Shown: one piece after another, positions 22,083 to 33,745 of the stretch | Layout of the letters: every line of letters begins with the position of its first letter | Numbering within the stretch: position 1 is the stretch's first letter | Assembly (NCBI GenBank): GCA_032433765.1 | Contig: JAVIAB010000047.1 | Location: 17,983,511 to 18,047,510, forward strand | Direction: 5' to 3' | DNA from: Megaustenia siamemsis | Taxonomy: Eukaryota; Mollusca; Gastropoda; Stylommatophora; Ariophantidae | Length of the DNA: 64,000 nt | The notes under the pieces: model-generated | Databases searched by the model: none | Told to the model about the DNA's origin: nothing | What the model saw: the letters and a program-made list of their open reading frames with translations, nothing else | Program-made: the position numbers and the translations under genes

Positions 22083-22930
22083 TGACAATCATCATCATCA
22101 TTAAGAACCATCTATGCTGGCGTAGGTGATCATGTCTCTCTACAACTTAAAATCTCGACAGTTATTTATCATTCCTGTTGTTGACCATCTGCCAAGCCAT
22201 TCTCTTAAGCTGTCTGGTAACTTTTCTCTTTCCTTCCCTCCATCTCTTCGTCCCTTAATTTTCTCGGTTGTTACAATATATTCCTGCTGTTCCCTTCTCA
22301 TTACATGGCCAAAAATTATGATTGTTTTTCCTAATATTGGATATTAGCTCTTTTTTATTTTTACTTTTACTCTTTCAAAACGTTTTCATTAATCTTCTTA
22401 GCTGTCATTGGTATTCTCAATAATCTTCTGTAAAACCACATTTATACAGCCTCCAGTGATTTTCTTGTCTGTTGTCCTATTGTCCATGATTTATATCCTT
22501 ATGTTGAGAATGGCTTTACATAATACTTAAGAACTCTTGTCCTTGATTTTATTGTCAAAAATGGATTGCACAGTATCTTCCTCATTTTTTTAAAGCTGCT
22601 TTTGCATGGGCCATTCTGGATCTCACCATTGTTATACATCTACCATATGAGGTTAACATTGTTCCCAAATATTTAAATTCATTTACATGTTTTAATATCT
22701 TTCCATTTGTCTTTATTGTGAATTGCGAAGATGTATTTTTCTTGTTACTACCATTGCTTTTGTCTTTTTGCTATTAAGGCTGAGTCCTTTATTTTTGCTT
22801 TCTTTCACTATAATGTCTAACATTTCTTGTTACTCATTTTCACTCTTAGCGATTATGACTGTATGGTCAGCATTCCTCAGATTATGTATTTTAATCTACT
22901 TCCAATTGTTATTCTAGGCATGTCCCTTAT
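22083..22930 (-). mobile_element. LINE-A 3' part, mirror of 11115-11957
   Basis: Starts with the tail (CATCATCATCATT), then the antisense LINE-A pattern to ATTCTAGGCATGTCCC next to the exon A acceptor. Shared by both arms. Confidence 0.82.
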
Positions 22931-22967
22931 GTTAAGTTTAATAGTTAATACTTATTTCTCACAACAG

Positions 22968-23192
22968 CTGTTCCAACAATCGGTGTGTACTCGGTCAACT
23001 GCCCTGTTTGTTCTGGTGTACGTCCAGACAATTCAATTCAAGTTGGGACAATTGCTACTTGCAAGTGTGTCATAGTTACCCCTGGCTTCCCTCCAGGAGT
23101 TGCTCGCTGGTACACGCCAGACTTAAGGATTGTAGGCTACGAGAATGTTACTGATAAGTCTTCAACCGTGTCTTTCTCTTATAATTCATCAG
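22968..23192 (+). CDS. IgSF exon A, set 3: first half of Ig domain 2
   Basis: 225 nt, acceptor TTATTTCTCACAACAG, donor GTAAAGTT, phase 1-1. The frame is open: VNCPVCSGVRPDNS, QVGTIATCKC, GFPPGVARWYTPDL, ending TVSFSYNSS. Changes from the left arm are Met-Ile, Phe-Val, Ala-Val and Ile-Thr plus two silent sites. The exon is intact, but it sits downstream of an exon B with a stop codon, so it is probably part of a decaying copy. Confidence 0.7.
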
Positions 23193-23255
23193 GTAAAGTT
23201 GACACATGTTGTTTGTAGTCCCGTAGAATATTTTGTTTTAAATTCACGTATCGTC

Positions 23256-23897
23256 GAAGAAACAATCATCACCATCATGCAGCATAAAAATAAACAAGAC
23301 AAATCTGAAACAAGTACAACGTTTGAAATACTTGGGCACAATAATAACATCTGATGGAAGATGCAACACAGAAATAAAGAAAGCAGAATAGCTCAGGCCA
23401 AAATAGCATTTCAGAAAATGAAAAATATCTTATGCAAAAAATCTATGTCAATAGAAATGAGAAAGAGAGTTCATCGATGTTATATATAACCAATTATGAC
23501 CTATGGAAGCGAATCATGGACAATAGACAAACAAATGAACAGACGAATAGAGGCCACAGAGATGGATTTCTCAGAAGAATGTTTAAAATTCCCTGGACAG
23601 CTAAAAAGACCAATGAGAAAGTTCTCAAAGAGGCCAACACAAAAAGGGAGCTCTTAAAAAACATCAGAAAGAAGCAATCAATATTTTTTCGGCACATCAT
23701 GATAAGAGGAAAGTTGGAATACTTGGTTACAACTGGCAAAATAAAAGGAAACAGAGATCGCGGACGACAAGAGAGAAAATACTGGATAGCTTGGTTTCAT
23801 TGCATGGAAAACAGTCAACAACAGAACTCATACGATGCACTGTGGATAGAAGATTGTAGAAGGACATGATCGCCAACCCGTACGGTACATGATGATG
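23256..23897 (+). mobile_element. LINE-E insertion, right arm only
   Basis: 642-base LINE-E tail: ESWTIDKQMNRRIEATEMDF, SEECLKFPGQ-type frameshift, KTNEKVLKEANTKRELLKNI, then the GATGATGATC end. ATCGTC occurs at 23250-23255 and 23898-23903. The left arm near 10790 reads straight through (TAGACGATACGTG). Confidence 0.85.
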
Positions 23898-24214
23898 ATC
23901 GTCTAGTTTGTTGCATGTAGAAGTTTGCTCTAATTATATCCTGTCTGAACAAAAGATATGGTTCTATCAATTTTCTATCAGAAGACACACTCCGATTAGA
24001 CGCCGGCGGAGAGGATTGTGTCGCCGGCGATAACTGTTACAGCGACTCGGCAGTGTTTATCATAAGCTGATTACCTCTTTTCAATATGCAGAACATCCGA
24101 TGGGAGAGAATGAACAATCCAAATGAACAGTTTGTTTAGTTGCTGGAACAGTGGTGTACCAGACATGGGTATGTCCTGCCTGTAGGGATGACAATCCGTT
24201 ATAAAGTCTACAAA

Positions 24215-24880
24215 AAATATGCTGCTACCACATCATTTATCATCACATACCACACCAGTTGGCGTGGGCGATCATGCCCTTCCACAACTTTCTATCCACA
24301 GTGCATCAACCAATTCTGTTGTTGACAGTTTTCCATGCCATAAAACCAAGCTATCTAGTTATCTTCTCTCTTTGTTGTCCGCGATCTCTCTTCCCCTGTA
24401 TTTTGCCAGTTGTAACTAAGAATTCCATCTTTCTCTCCTCATTATATGCCCGAAAACTGTTGATTGTTTTTGTCTGATGTTTTTTGGCAGCTCCCTTTTT
24501 GTATTGGCCTCATTGGAAATGTCATCGTCTTTTTATCTGTCCGGGCAGTTTCAACATTCTTCTGAGAAATCCTATCTCTGTTGCCTCTAATCGTCTTTTC
24601 ATTTGTTTGTCTACTGCCCGTGGTTCGCTTCCTTAGGTCAGAGTTGGCTCTATATAGCACAGATGAACTCCCTTTCTCACTTGTATTGACATAGACTTAT
24701 AGCATAAGGCGTTTTTTATTTTCTGAAATGCTATTTTGACCTGAGCTATTCTGTTTTTTAATTATTTATGTGGAGCATCTTCCATCTGATGTTATTATTA
24801 TACCCGTGTATTTGAGGCGTTGCACTTGTTTCAGATGTATCCTGTTTATTTGTATGCTGCATGATGATACTACATCTTGC
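24215..24880 (-). mobile_element. LINE-E 3' fragment, mirror of 9819-10462
   Basis: Antisense LINE-E, from ATCATTTATCATCACATACC to CATGATGATACTACATCTTG. Shared by both arms. 24881-25210 beyond it has no recognised gene and is mirrored at 9460-9815. Confidence 0.8.
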
Positions 24881-25214
24881 ATATAAAGCATAGACAAATT
24901 AAGAATGCAGTTGTTCGGAGCTACACTTACGTTCACGAAGATTCGAACACAACCGACGGGATCCAGCAACCGACAAGATTATCTTGTCCTACATAGATAC
25001 TGGTCTTATTTCTGGGAAAGGAAAGCCGTTAGTGGCTTAATATTAACCAAATTACCTCAACAAATAAAGTCCCGGTGGTATTTTAAAAATTAGTCCAACA
25101 TGTTGCACAAATGTCATCAAGCTTGACGGATCGTCTTCTACATCTTCACGTATTTAGGAAATAATCATTTATCTTGGACAGTAGACCGTGTCTAGCATAA
25201 AAAATGAACATATA

Positions 25215-26400
25215 TATATATATATCATCATCATCATCATTGAGTGCCATCTCCGCAACGAAGGTTGGCTACCATGGAGCGCCATTCTGCTTTGTGTCTT
25301 GCTTTGATGGTGCAGGATGTCATAGGCTGGTTTGTCCATCTTTTGATGTTACTCGTCCATGTTAGTCTTGGTCTGCCTCTGCCTCTTTTACCTTGTATTT
25401 TCCCTTCTAGGATTACTTTTAGTAGGCTGCTGTGTCTTTTAACATGACCCAAAAATCGCATTTGTCTTGTTTGAATTGTGCTTAGTAGTTCTCTTTACAT
25501 TTTAGTGGTTTTAAGATTTCATCGTTTGTTTTCTTTTCCTTCCATCCAATTCTACCTATTCTTCTATATATCCACATTTCAAAGGCTTCAACTTTCTGTT
25601 CTGTTTTCTTGTCTAATGTCCATGTTTCTGCACCATATAGGAATATTGAGAAGATGTAACATTTTGCTATTCTTAGTTTTAGCCCTGGTGTTATTTGTTT
25701 TGATGTTAGTATGTTATTCATGACATTAAAATTACTTATTTTATTACTTGCCATACCTATTCTATATATATATATATTACACAAGGAGGCTGCAATAATT
25801 TTGTTCAGCAGTAAATCTATAGAAGCTAATAATAATAATGTAGTTGTACGTAAGATCCGGTGTAGCTCTCTGTAGTAGCAATAGATACCAATCGACTTTC
25901 CCTCTCGATCATGGGCTGATGTATGTTTGCTATACTCTCCATCGGCCCAGCTCAAATGATTTAGGAGAAACGCCAATGGTCTTTTAATACCGACAATAAT
26001 AAGCCTCTGACAATCGTTTTTTTTTCTCTTTGCTCGATTTAAATTCATTTACTGGGTGCCGTCTCCACATCAAAGGTTCACTGCCACGGAGCGCCATTTT
26101 ACTCCGTTTCTTGTCTTGATGGTGCACGTTGTCTCAGGTTTACATCTCCACCTTTTAATGTTATCAGACTTTTGATGTTATCAGTATTTTGATGTTATCA
26201 GTCTTTTGATGTTTAGTCCTTTGTCTGCCTCTACCTTGTACCTTCAAAATGACTTTTAGAAGAAGTCTCTTAAAGTGTTTAACAAATTTGTATTTCCTTT
26301 TGCGAATTGTGTTACGTTGTTCTTTTTTTCATTTTCAGCTTATCTGGATTATCCTGTTTGTCTTTTCCTTCCACCCAGTTCTCCTAATTTTTTCTATAGA
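25215..26400 (-). mobile_element. LINE-B copies, mirror of 8270-9450
   Basis: The minus strand reads FNVMNNILTSKQITPGLKLR, GAETWTLDKKTEQKVEAFE, YRRIGRIGWKEKKTN at 25480-25740, then the CGDGTQ end at 25237. A worn older copy lies at 26040-26400. 25760-26035 is unrecognised sequence shared with the left arm. Confidence 0.75.
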
Positions 26401-26738
26401 TTAAAGATTAAGATTAATTAAAGAGTAATTAATGGATTTCATTACTATTAATTAAATTATCACACAACACTGTAGACAGTCGAGTCAGGAACATTAAATC
26501 ATTTAGAAACGTTGGAACATATTTGATTTCCTTAATTCCAGGGCTGGGAAAATAAGATTAGCATTGACATCTTTTTTCTGCCACCGGAATTAGATACTGT
26601 CGTCTGCTTCACAATAATTTAATTTTGACAATTTGTTTTGTGTCACTGCAGTGCAAACAGAGCAGAACAATAGAACATACATATTTGATAAGATTTCAGT
26701 ATAGCCAGCTCAGAAGTAAAACTTCCAAATTGCTTGCA

Positions 26739-26741
<3 letters not shown>

Positions 26742-26792
<51 letters not shown>

Positions 26793-26812
26793 AGTGTTTA
26801 TGTGTATATGTG
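26742..26812. repeat. CT then TG microsatellite
   Basis: About 18 CT units followed by TGTGTGTG and related repeats. Mirrors the GA run at 7868. Confidence 0.88.
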
Positions 26813-27049
26813 TGTGCACATATATGTGCATAAAGAACAATTTACAGAATAGTGGCTTGTATGTAAAGTGAGACCGAATGTTGAACATAATTATAGAAGT
26901 TTTATTTTACGTTTCGAAATTATTTGCATCACGTCACATGGGAGTTACTGTTTGGCTTCAAATGTCACTAGTTATTTTGTTGGCATGGGACGTGCCTTCA
27001 TCTTTCCTATGTGTCATGTATCTATGATATACCTTATCTTCTTATTCTT

Positions 27050-27370
27050 TGTATCCTCATCTGCCTTTCAGCGTCGAAGGGAGATACAATTTGCGGTCCT
27101 TTGCTCTTCTGATCACCTCTGCTGCTGTTATGTTTCCTAGTGTTTCTAGTATGCCATCAATCCATCTTTTTTCGTGGTCTACCCTTAGGTCTGGTGTTCT
27201 CGCAACGTTTATTGAGAGCATGTTGTGTTGTGTTTTGATCACTCTGCCTTGTCACGTATCTAAACCATTGTATCTGTTGCTTCTTTATATATTCTATGGC
27301 GGGGATTATTCCTAGCTTTTTTCTCAGTTCTTCATTTCTGATTGTGTCCTTCAGGCTGAGAGACAAGATC
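27050..27370 (-). mobile_element. LINE-F 3' fragment, mirror of 7290-7605
   Basis: The minus strand reads LSLKDTIRNEELRKKLGIIP, YIKKQQIQWFRYVTRQSDQN, KGRPRKK, then WIDGILETLGN and LYLPSTLKGR with one frameshift. The 42-45 bp tandem repeat follows at 27380-27600 and a GAT-rich microsatellite at 27690-27880. Confidence 0.75.
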
Positions 27371-27902
27371 AGACATACCTTATATGGTATCTATATATTT
27401 TCTATGTATCATGGATGAAAGACATACCTTTAATATTTCTTATGTTTCATGTAAGTGGAACATACCTTTAACCTTTCCTATGTGTCATGTATCTGCGACT
27501 GACTTTTAATCCTTCCTATATATCATGCAGGTGGGACATACCTTTATTATTTCCTATGTTTTATGTACGAGAGGCATACCCTTAATCCTTCTAGTGAACT
27601 ATTTACTTTCAATCGTTCCATCTACGCTTTTATGGGACCAGGGCTCAATGAGAAATAAAGAAACGACAAAGTAAATTCGGAAGCGTTCAATGTTGATGAC
27701 TGTGATAAAGATGACTATGATAGTGATATCAATAATGATAATGATGATACCGATAATGATGAAGATACTGATGACGATAATGATGATGATGATGGTAATA
27801 ATGATGATGATGGCGGCAATGATGATAGTGATACTAATTATGATGATAAAAAAGATGATGATGATGGTAATTTCTAATTCATACCTGTCTTTCCCAACAC
27901 AG

Positions 27903-27986
27903 ACCCAAACCAATCCTACACCAGCTACCCAGAAACCCCCTTGGAAGCAACAGTAAACACAACAACGTTTAGACCTCGATTTTCCT
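27903..27986 (+). CDS. IgSF exon D, set 3, F-strand Cys replaced by Ser
   Basis: 84 nt, acceptor CTTTCCCAACACAG, donor GTAAGTATTT, phases as in exon D of the left arm. Two base differences from 6343-6426; one changes YTC to YTS (CACCTGC to CACCAGC). In an Ig fold this would remove the Cys expected to bond the CKC of exon A. With the stop in exon B this supports decay of set 3. Confidence 0.68.
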
Positions 27987-28129
27987 GTAAGTATTTTGTA
28001 TACGTCACTTGTACTAGAATTGATCTTACTGCACTCAAGACAGACAAATATATTCCCATGCTTTCTTATCAGCTGACAACTGGTATGTGCTATCATTGTT
28101 CATTCGCAAAAGACCAGCGGTTAAAAAAA

Positions 28130-28265
28130 AAAACACAGTAAAGAGCCCCGTCACGCCAAGTGGCATATACGGAATATGGTGTTAGTGAAATAACATATTT
28201 ACATGTAAATTTTTACAGACCTTAAGCACATGATTTTTGGGGTAATGTGGTCAGACTAGCGGTAG
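28130..28265 (-). mobile_element. SINE-1 3' fragment, mirror of 6078-6205
   Basis: AGAGCCCCGTCACGCCAAGT through TTTTTGGGGTAATGTGGTCA. It has a short extra run (GAAATAACATATTTACATG) not in the left copy. Confidence 0.85.
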
Positions 28266-28509
28266 CCAAACTTATTCAATCAACGGAGCCCTAATTCTTA
28301 ACCACAAATCACATCCTTAAATCTACAATAGAAAAAAAAATCCCAACATATTTTAAAAGCAACGACATAGTAAACATGTTATATTGATTGCGGAGGTAGT
28401 AATGTTTTGGGTAAAAATTAAACAGATAAGTGATCTTTTTGTAATTCAGCATTCTGTGATCTGTATTTGGTTGTGATGGCTGTCAATACTGAACACTCGG
28501 TCTCACATA

Positions 28510-28780
28510 AGTAAATAAAAAAGTGAAGTGCCCCATCACGCGAAGTGGCGTATGTTGTTATATGGTATTAGTGACTATAATTTTTACATACCTTCGGCAC
28601 AGGATTTTTTCGGATAATGTGATCGATATTAAGCCCGATCGCTTTACTTTCCCAGAAAAAAATCTGGTACTCATTTAAGGCTGGGTGAACCTGGAAGCTT
28701 TCGATCAGTATCGAACCCGACCTCTTGTCCCTTGTAGTCCAGTTCACTAACCACTGAGCTATCGCGGCTCCACTCGCATC
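28510..28780 (-). mobile_element. SINE-1 full copy, mirror of 4601-5130 without its insert
   Basis: Complete reverse SINE-1 with B-box-like GTATCGAACCC and A-box-like TAACCACTGAGCTATCGCGG. It shows the uninterrupted state of the SINE that is split by an ATAG-tailed element in the left arm. Confidence 0.88.
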
Positions 28781-29014
28781 AATAGGTTGTCAAAAAAGGA
28801 AATACAACTCGTAGGCCTTCTTGCCGACTTCTGGGTATTCCTGTTTTACAAAGTTCAAATGAAAAGGGATAGGGAGATCTCAGGCGACATAGAGAAATAA
28901 TATTAGTCGGCTTAACATTGTGGCACATCAGTGGCGAAGTTGATGAGTTGCATTGTGGATAGAGGTTTGTTGAGAAACATCACCTACGTTGGACATGGCA
29001 CTTTCTGTGATGAT

Positions 29015-30897
29015 TAGGGCTCGGATTTTCATGAAATGTCATATTTTTTTCCTGAAGCATATTTTCAGTTTTAAGTTAATTTCTACATGTTTCAAGCATT
29101 TCTGAACAATTTTAAGCTGTTTTTATTTGTCATATAAATGCATATTTTGACCATAATTTTGATGAGGTCATATTTTGCCTGAAATTGGAGATTTAGGTCA
29201 TATTTTGGTCATATTTAGGTAATATTTAGGTCATATTTTGGTCATATTTTGCATATTTTCTGGTGTACTCAACTTTCTGGTGTACTCCGTTTGCTTATCA
29301 ATGTCAGCACATCTTAAACTATGTTTAGAGACAAATTGTGAGGATTGGCTATATTTCTGAATGTGTGTATTAGTGAATATGCATATGTGTCTTTCATGCG
29401 ACTGTAGGGAGGGGAAGACATCAGTCAACTCTTTGATGTCAGTCGGCATCTGAGAATAAAAAAGGGAGTGACATCCGCTCAATATTTCCGACAATTTCTG
29501 GAGAAATACACTAGCCATCCTATCCCAGATGAATCTACTTTAAGGAAAAATTATCTCTCCAAATGTTATGAGGACATGTTAAATAAAATTAGAAATTCTA
29601 TTGCAGATAACAAGATATGGGTTTCCTTTGACGAGACTACTGATGTAGATGGCAGGTTTGTCGCAAATGTTATAGTTGGAACTTTAAAAGGAGATCAACC
29701 AGGAGAAAAATTTGTCCTTAACTGTGAAGTTCTTGAAAGAACAAATCATACCTCCATAGCTGTTCTATTTGATAATTCCATGAAGCTGTTGTGGCCAAAT
29801 GGAATAGAAAGAAATAATATCCTTCTATTAATAACAGATGCTGCTCCCTATATGAAAAAGGCTGCTAAAGGACTTCAAATTCTCTACCCGAAATTGATCC
29901 ATATTACTTGCCTTGCTCATGCACTGCATCGAGTAGCTGAGGAAGTTCGAGGTAATTTTCCTGATGTGGACAAGCTTATTTCAAATGGGAAAAAAATATT
30001 CATCAAGGCTCCTCTTCGAGTACAAAAATTCAAAGAAGAAGCTCCTCAACTACCACTTCCTCCACAACCTATCCTTACACGTTGGGGTACATGGCTGGAC
30101 GCTGTAGAGTATTACTGTGAAAACTATTCAACACTGGATCAAATATTTAATGCCCTAGACAAAGACGACGCAACATCAATACAAGCAGTGCAAAGCTTAT
30201 TTTCTACCAGACTATCACAAAATCTGACTTTTCTGCAATTTCAAAAGCAATAAAACGTCTGGAAAGCGAAGGGACTGCACTTTATGATGCATTAGATATT
30301 GTGAAACAAATTCAAACAGAAATAAATGGATCACGTGGTGAAGTAAGCAACAGGATTAAAGTAAAATTAGAAAGTGTTCTTCATAGAAATTCTGGTTATT
30401 TCTCATTGTGCGAAATTGCAGACATACTTAGTGGTAAACATGCAACATTTCAAGAGGATGAACCTGAACTTTCAGCAAAGGATCTGACATTATTTAGATT
30501 TGCCCCTGTGACATCATGTGATGTAGAACGAAGTTTTTCAAAATATAAAACAATTCTCAATGACAATCGACGATCGTTCAAATTTGAAACTCTAAAAATG
30601 TATGTTATTGTCGGTTGCAATTGTACAAACAATGAAAACTGAGGAATAAATGTGCTAAGTGTTTTTATACATGCTTTGTTAAGTATTACTACTATGTAGG
30701 TACTATGACTACTATGTAATGCGTAAAACATGCAAACAATAATAATTTGCGTTTTTTTTTTTTTGGTTCATAAATGAGAAAAACCTTATGGTCATATTTC
30801 GGCATATTTAGCATATTTTAGGTCATATTTTGCCTTTTTTAGGTCATATTTGCATGTCATATTTCAGGATTTTTAGGTCATAAAAATCCGAGCCCTA
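29015..30897 (+). mobile_element. hAT-superfamily DNA transposon, right arm only
   Basis: 1883 bases with 20-bp terminal inverted repeats, TAGGGCTCGGATTTTCATGA at 29015-29034 and its reverse complement with one mismatch at 30878-30897. The 8-bp TSD GTGATGAT is at 29007-29014 and 30898-30905; 8 bp is the hAT signature. The left arm at 3293-3303 keeps the empty site with one copy. Both ends carry many GGTCATATTTT-like subterminal repeats (29165-29250 and 30785-30880), expected transposase-binding sites. The internal gene is frameshifted and lacks a zinc-finger N-terminus. Confidence 0.95.
29408..30642 (+). pseudogene. hAT transposase, N-truncated and frameshifted
   Basis: The frame is open from 29408 (after a TAG at 29405-29407) to a TAA at 30251-30253. 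It resembles the DUF659/RNase H-like core of hAT transposases: VSFDETTDVDGRFVANVIVG (about 29618-29680), LLITDAAPYMKKAAKGL, then ITCLAHALHRVAEEVR and LTRWGTWLDAVEYY. A single frameshift near 30180-30230 moves the rest to another frame, where KRLESEGTALYDALDIV leads to the C-terminal hAT dimerisation region with FAPVTSCDVERSFSKYKTIL (30495-30560), ending at 30640. A BED-type zinc finger, usual at the N-terminus, is not seen. Not functional as it stands; it could once have been mobilised in trans. Confidence 0.88.
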
Positions 30898-31299
30898 GTG
30901 ATGATGATAATAACGTCCGCGAAGCTGCTAGCAGGCACTTGCCGAGCACGTAGGCTCCGCGCAGCACAGTTTGACAATTGAGTAGATTCTCCATATCCAT
31001 TCTTTAATTCGCTCACTTCTAATCGAACATAGCTTGACTGCCGATCGTTGAACTCATTCCAAAAGGCGGGCATTAAGAGCGTTCAATACTTATTTCTTGA
31101 TATTCTCTGTTTAATGCGCCATTGTATGTGCCCATGAAGACTTTCTTCAGAAAAGACAGATTATGAAACAATTGAATGTTAAATAGAACACACTACTTTT
31201 TTTGTTTATAATAGTATACAGACTTTTTTTTGTAAAATGAGTCTTGTGCGTATTTAGGACTGGGTGTGTGAACTTTCTGTATGGTTAATTAGATTCAGA

Positions 31300-31850
31300 A
31301 AGCGTTTCTTCTACACGCCCAGTTATTCTTTCTGTCACTCTTCTCATCCTTTCTTCATTTGCTTAAAGTGTCGAGGGGAGATATAATTTGCAGCCTTTTG
31401 ATCTTCTCTTTATTTTGGTTCTTGCTACTGTTATGTTTCCTAGTGTTTTTAATATTTTACCAATTCATCATTTGTGCGATCTGCCTTTGTGTCTGGTGTT
31501 CGCGTACCGTTTATTAAGGGCTCGTTGAGTTGTTTTTCGATTGACATTTTGTCTTATCACGTAACCTCACTACCATTTTGTCTGTTCTTTGTGTATTTTA
31601 TGGCTGGAATTTCTCCTAGTTTAATTCTCCGTTCTTCATTTCTGATACGTCATTGTGTTTGGGTTTTTATGCACCTTACATATCGCAGAGGCACGCAAAA
31701 GGGTAGCATTTAATTTGTTATTGAAAACAGGTTTGCAATCTGCTTGGGAATTTTCACTCTTTTCTGGTAACAGTATGTTACATTCCTTTACAATGTTTTC
31801 TTCCTGTATATTATTTAAGTTTTCAATTGCTAATTTAATATTCTCCACAC
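31300..31850 (-). mobile_element. LINE-F relic plus 70-codon ORF of unknown origin
   Basis: Mirror of 2430-2910. The minus strand from 31848 reads MENIKLAIENLNNIQEENIV, then KECNILLPEKSENSQ and LLRASAICKVHKNPNT before running into LINE-F-like sequence. I do not recognise this protein. It is open only in the right arm; the left arm has a deletion and a stop. Confidence 0.45.
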
Positions 31851-32094
31851 ATTTATAACTGCTTTTACTGGCAAATATTCAGTAATATTCAACGTTACAC
31901 TTGTATCCATAGTTATGTGCTTTGTACGTCCGTAACACAGTTTAATTTGTCCAATTTATATTTTACGAGTAATGTTTCTGATCGCAGCTAGAGTTCTTTG
32001 TCATATTATGCCTTACAGTTTCTTTGCCGAGTAGTTATAATAGTTGATGATTGTACGTTTTTAATTTGTGTTTTTCTCATTAAAGACAGTTAAT

Positions 32095-32545
32095 ATGTAA
32101 TTCGGTGCTATATAGAACCAATTCCAACAGATGGAAGTGAATCATGGACAGCAGACAAAAAAAATGAAAAGACGATAGAGGCCACGGAGATGGGATTTCT
32201 CAAAAGAATGTTGAAAGTTCCCAGGACAGCTAAAAAGACCAATGAGGAAGTTCTAAAAGAGGCCAACACAAAAAGGGAGCTCCTGAAAAACTTCAGAAAG
32301 AAACAATCAACGTTTTTCGAGCAAATCATGAGAAGAGCAAAGTTGTAATACTTGGTTACAACTGGTAAAATAAAAGGAAAGAGAGATCGCTGACGACAAA
32401 GAGAGAAAATACTGGATAGCTTGGTGTCATGGCATAGAAAACGGTCAACAACAGAATTGATACGATGCACTGTAGATAGAAGATTGTGGAAAGACAAGAT
32501 CGCATACACCAACCGGTATGGCACCTGATGATTATGATTATGAAT
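32095..32545 (+). mobile_element. LINE-E 3' fragment, mirror of 1740-2190
   Basis: ESWTADKKNEKTIEATEMGF, frameshift-broken, then TNEEVLKEANTKRELLKN and a GATTATGATTATG end. Confidence 0.8.
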
Positions 32546-32829
32546 ATACAAGTGTGCAAAATCTTAATGATCTGTCATTGATAATTATTATTACTATTAA
32601 TTTCTTTCAGAATGGTTCACTTTACAGTGGCATAACCTGGTTATAGTGTTCAGACCTGACTAATTTTGGAATGGGTCTTTGATTAATTTCAATTTTACAA
32701 CAATTTCACTTCATATATGGCATACAATCTTTAAATAATTTGATTCTATTGTTGTTTTGTAACGATAGTACATTCAATGAATTAAAAGATTGTGCTGCTA
32801 TATTGCATATTTGTTGAAGAATAAATCCT

Positions 32830-33290
32830 GTTGGTGTAGGTGATCATGTATCTCCACAACTTTCGATCACAATTATTTATCATTTCTGTTGTTGTCCTTC
32901 TATTGAGCCATTCTCTTAAGCTGTCTGGTATTTTTTCTCTTTCATTCCCTTTATCTCTTCGTCCCTCAATTTTTTCAAGTTGTTACAATATGTTCCAGCT
33001 TTTCTCTTCTCATAACATGGCCAAAAATGATGATTGTTTCTTCCTAATATTGGATATTAACTATCTTCTTGCTTTGGCCTCTTTCAGAATGTTTTTTTTA
33101 CTCTTCTTAGCTGTCCATGGTATTCTCAATATTCTTCTGAAAAGCCACATTACTACAGCCTCCAGTGGCTATCTTGTCTGTTATCCTATTGTCCATGATT
33201 CACATCCATATATTAAGACTCGCTCTACGTTTACACTTAAGAACTCTTTCTCTTGTTTTAAGAATATTTGTGGTATTCCTGAGAGAGGCG
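32830..33290 (-). mobile_element. LINE-A 3' fragment outside the arms
   Basis: Antisense LINE-A from TGTTGGTGTAGGTGATCATG to ACTCTTTCTCTTGTTT. It begins within a few bases of the outer end of the right arm. Confidence 0.8.
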
Positions 33291-33339
33291 ATAACATAAA
33301 GAGAGCTCTCAGATTCTTAAAAGGTTATAAGGTTTACTC

Positions 33340-33545
33340 AGGTAAATGACTTTCACTTTCTTCGGGCATGTGATGAGAAGAGGACAACTCGAAAATACGG
33401 TGACAACAGGAAATTTTGAGAAAAAAAGAGACTGAGGAAAACAAAGAGACATGATGCTAGATAGTTTAACAGCTTGGCACTGGAGAAATTGAATTGATAA
33501 CAAGTACTGTCGAAAAGACATGAAGTGACATGATCAATAGCGCCA
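33340..33545 (+). mobile_element. RTE-like 3' fragment of another subfamily
   Basis: FFGHVMRRGQLENTVTTGNF then frameshifts (ACAAAGAGACATGATGCTAG). It resembles LINE-A but differs in the last part. Confidence 0.5.
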
Positions 33546-33639
33546 CTAGCAATGGCACATGATGTGCTGTTTTACGATTAAAATGAATAAATCGTTACAG
33601 CAATATATACTAAATAACCACTATGTCAGCGTAATACTG

Positions 33640-33745
33640 AACACTATACCCCAAATATCATGTGCTGAAGGTCTGTAAAATTGATCGTCATTAACACCAT
33701 ATTCCCTATACGTCACATGGCATGATTGAGTTTACTTTTACTTTT
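33640..33745 (+). mobile_element. SINE-1 3' fragment
   Basis: ACCCCAAATATCATGTGCTG through the T-rich SINE-1 end. Confidence 0.7.

Larger units (their letters stand above)
19610..32823. repeat. Right arm of large inverted repeat (Ig exon set 3)
   Basis: Reverse-oriented copy of about 1462-14370. Subtracting three right-only insertions (717, 642 and 1883 bases) leaves about 9.97 kb. Subtracting the left-only insertions leaves about 10.3 kb in the left arm, and most of that difference is the longer 19-bp array. The IgSF exons here are on the plus strand and include one with a stop codon. No exon C was found. Confidence 0.9.
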
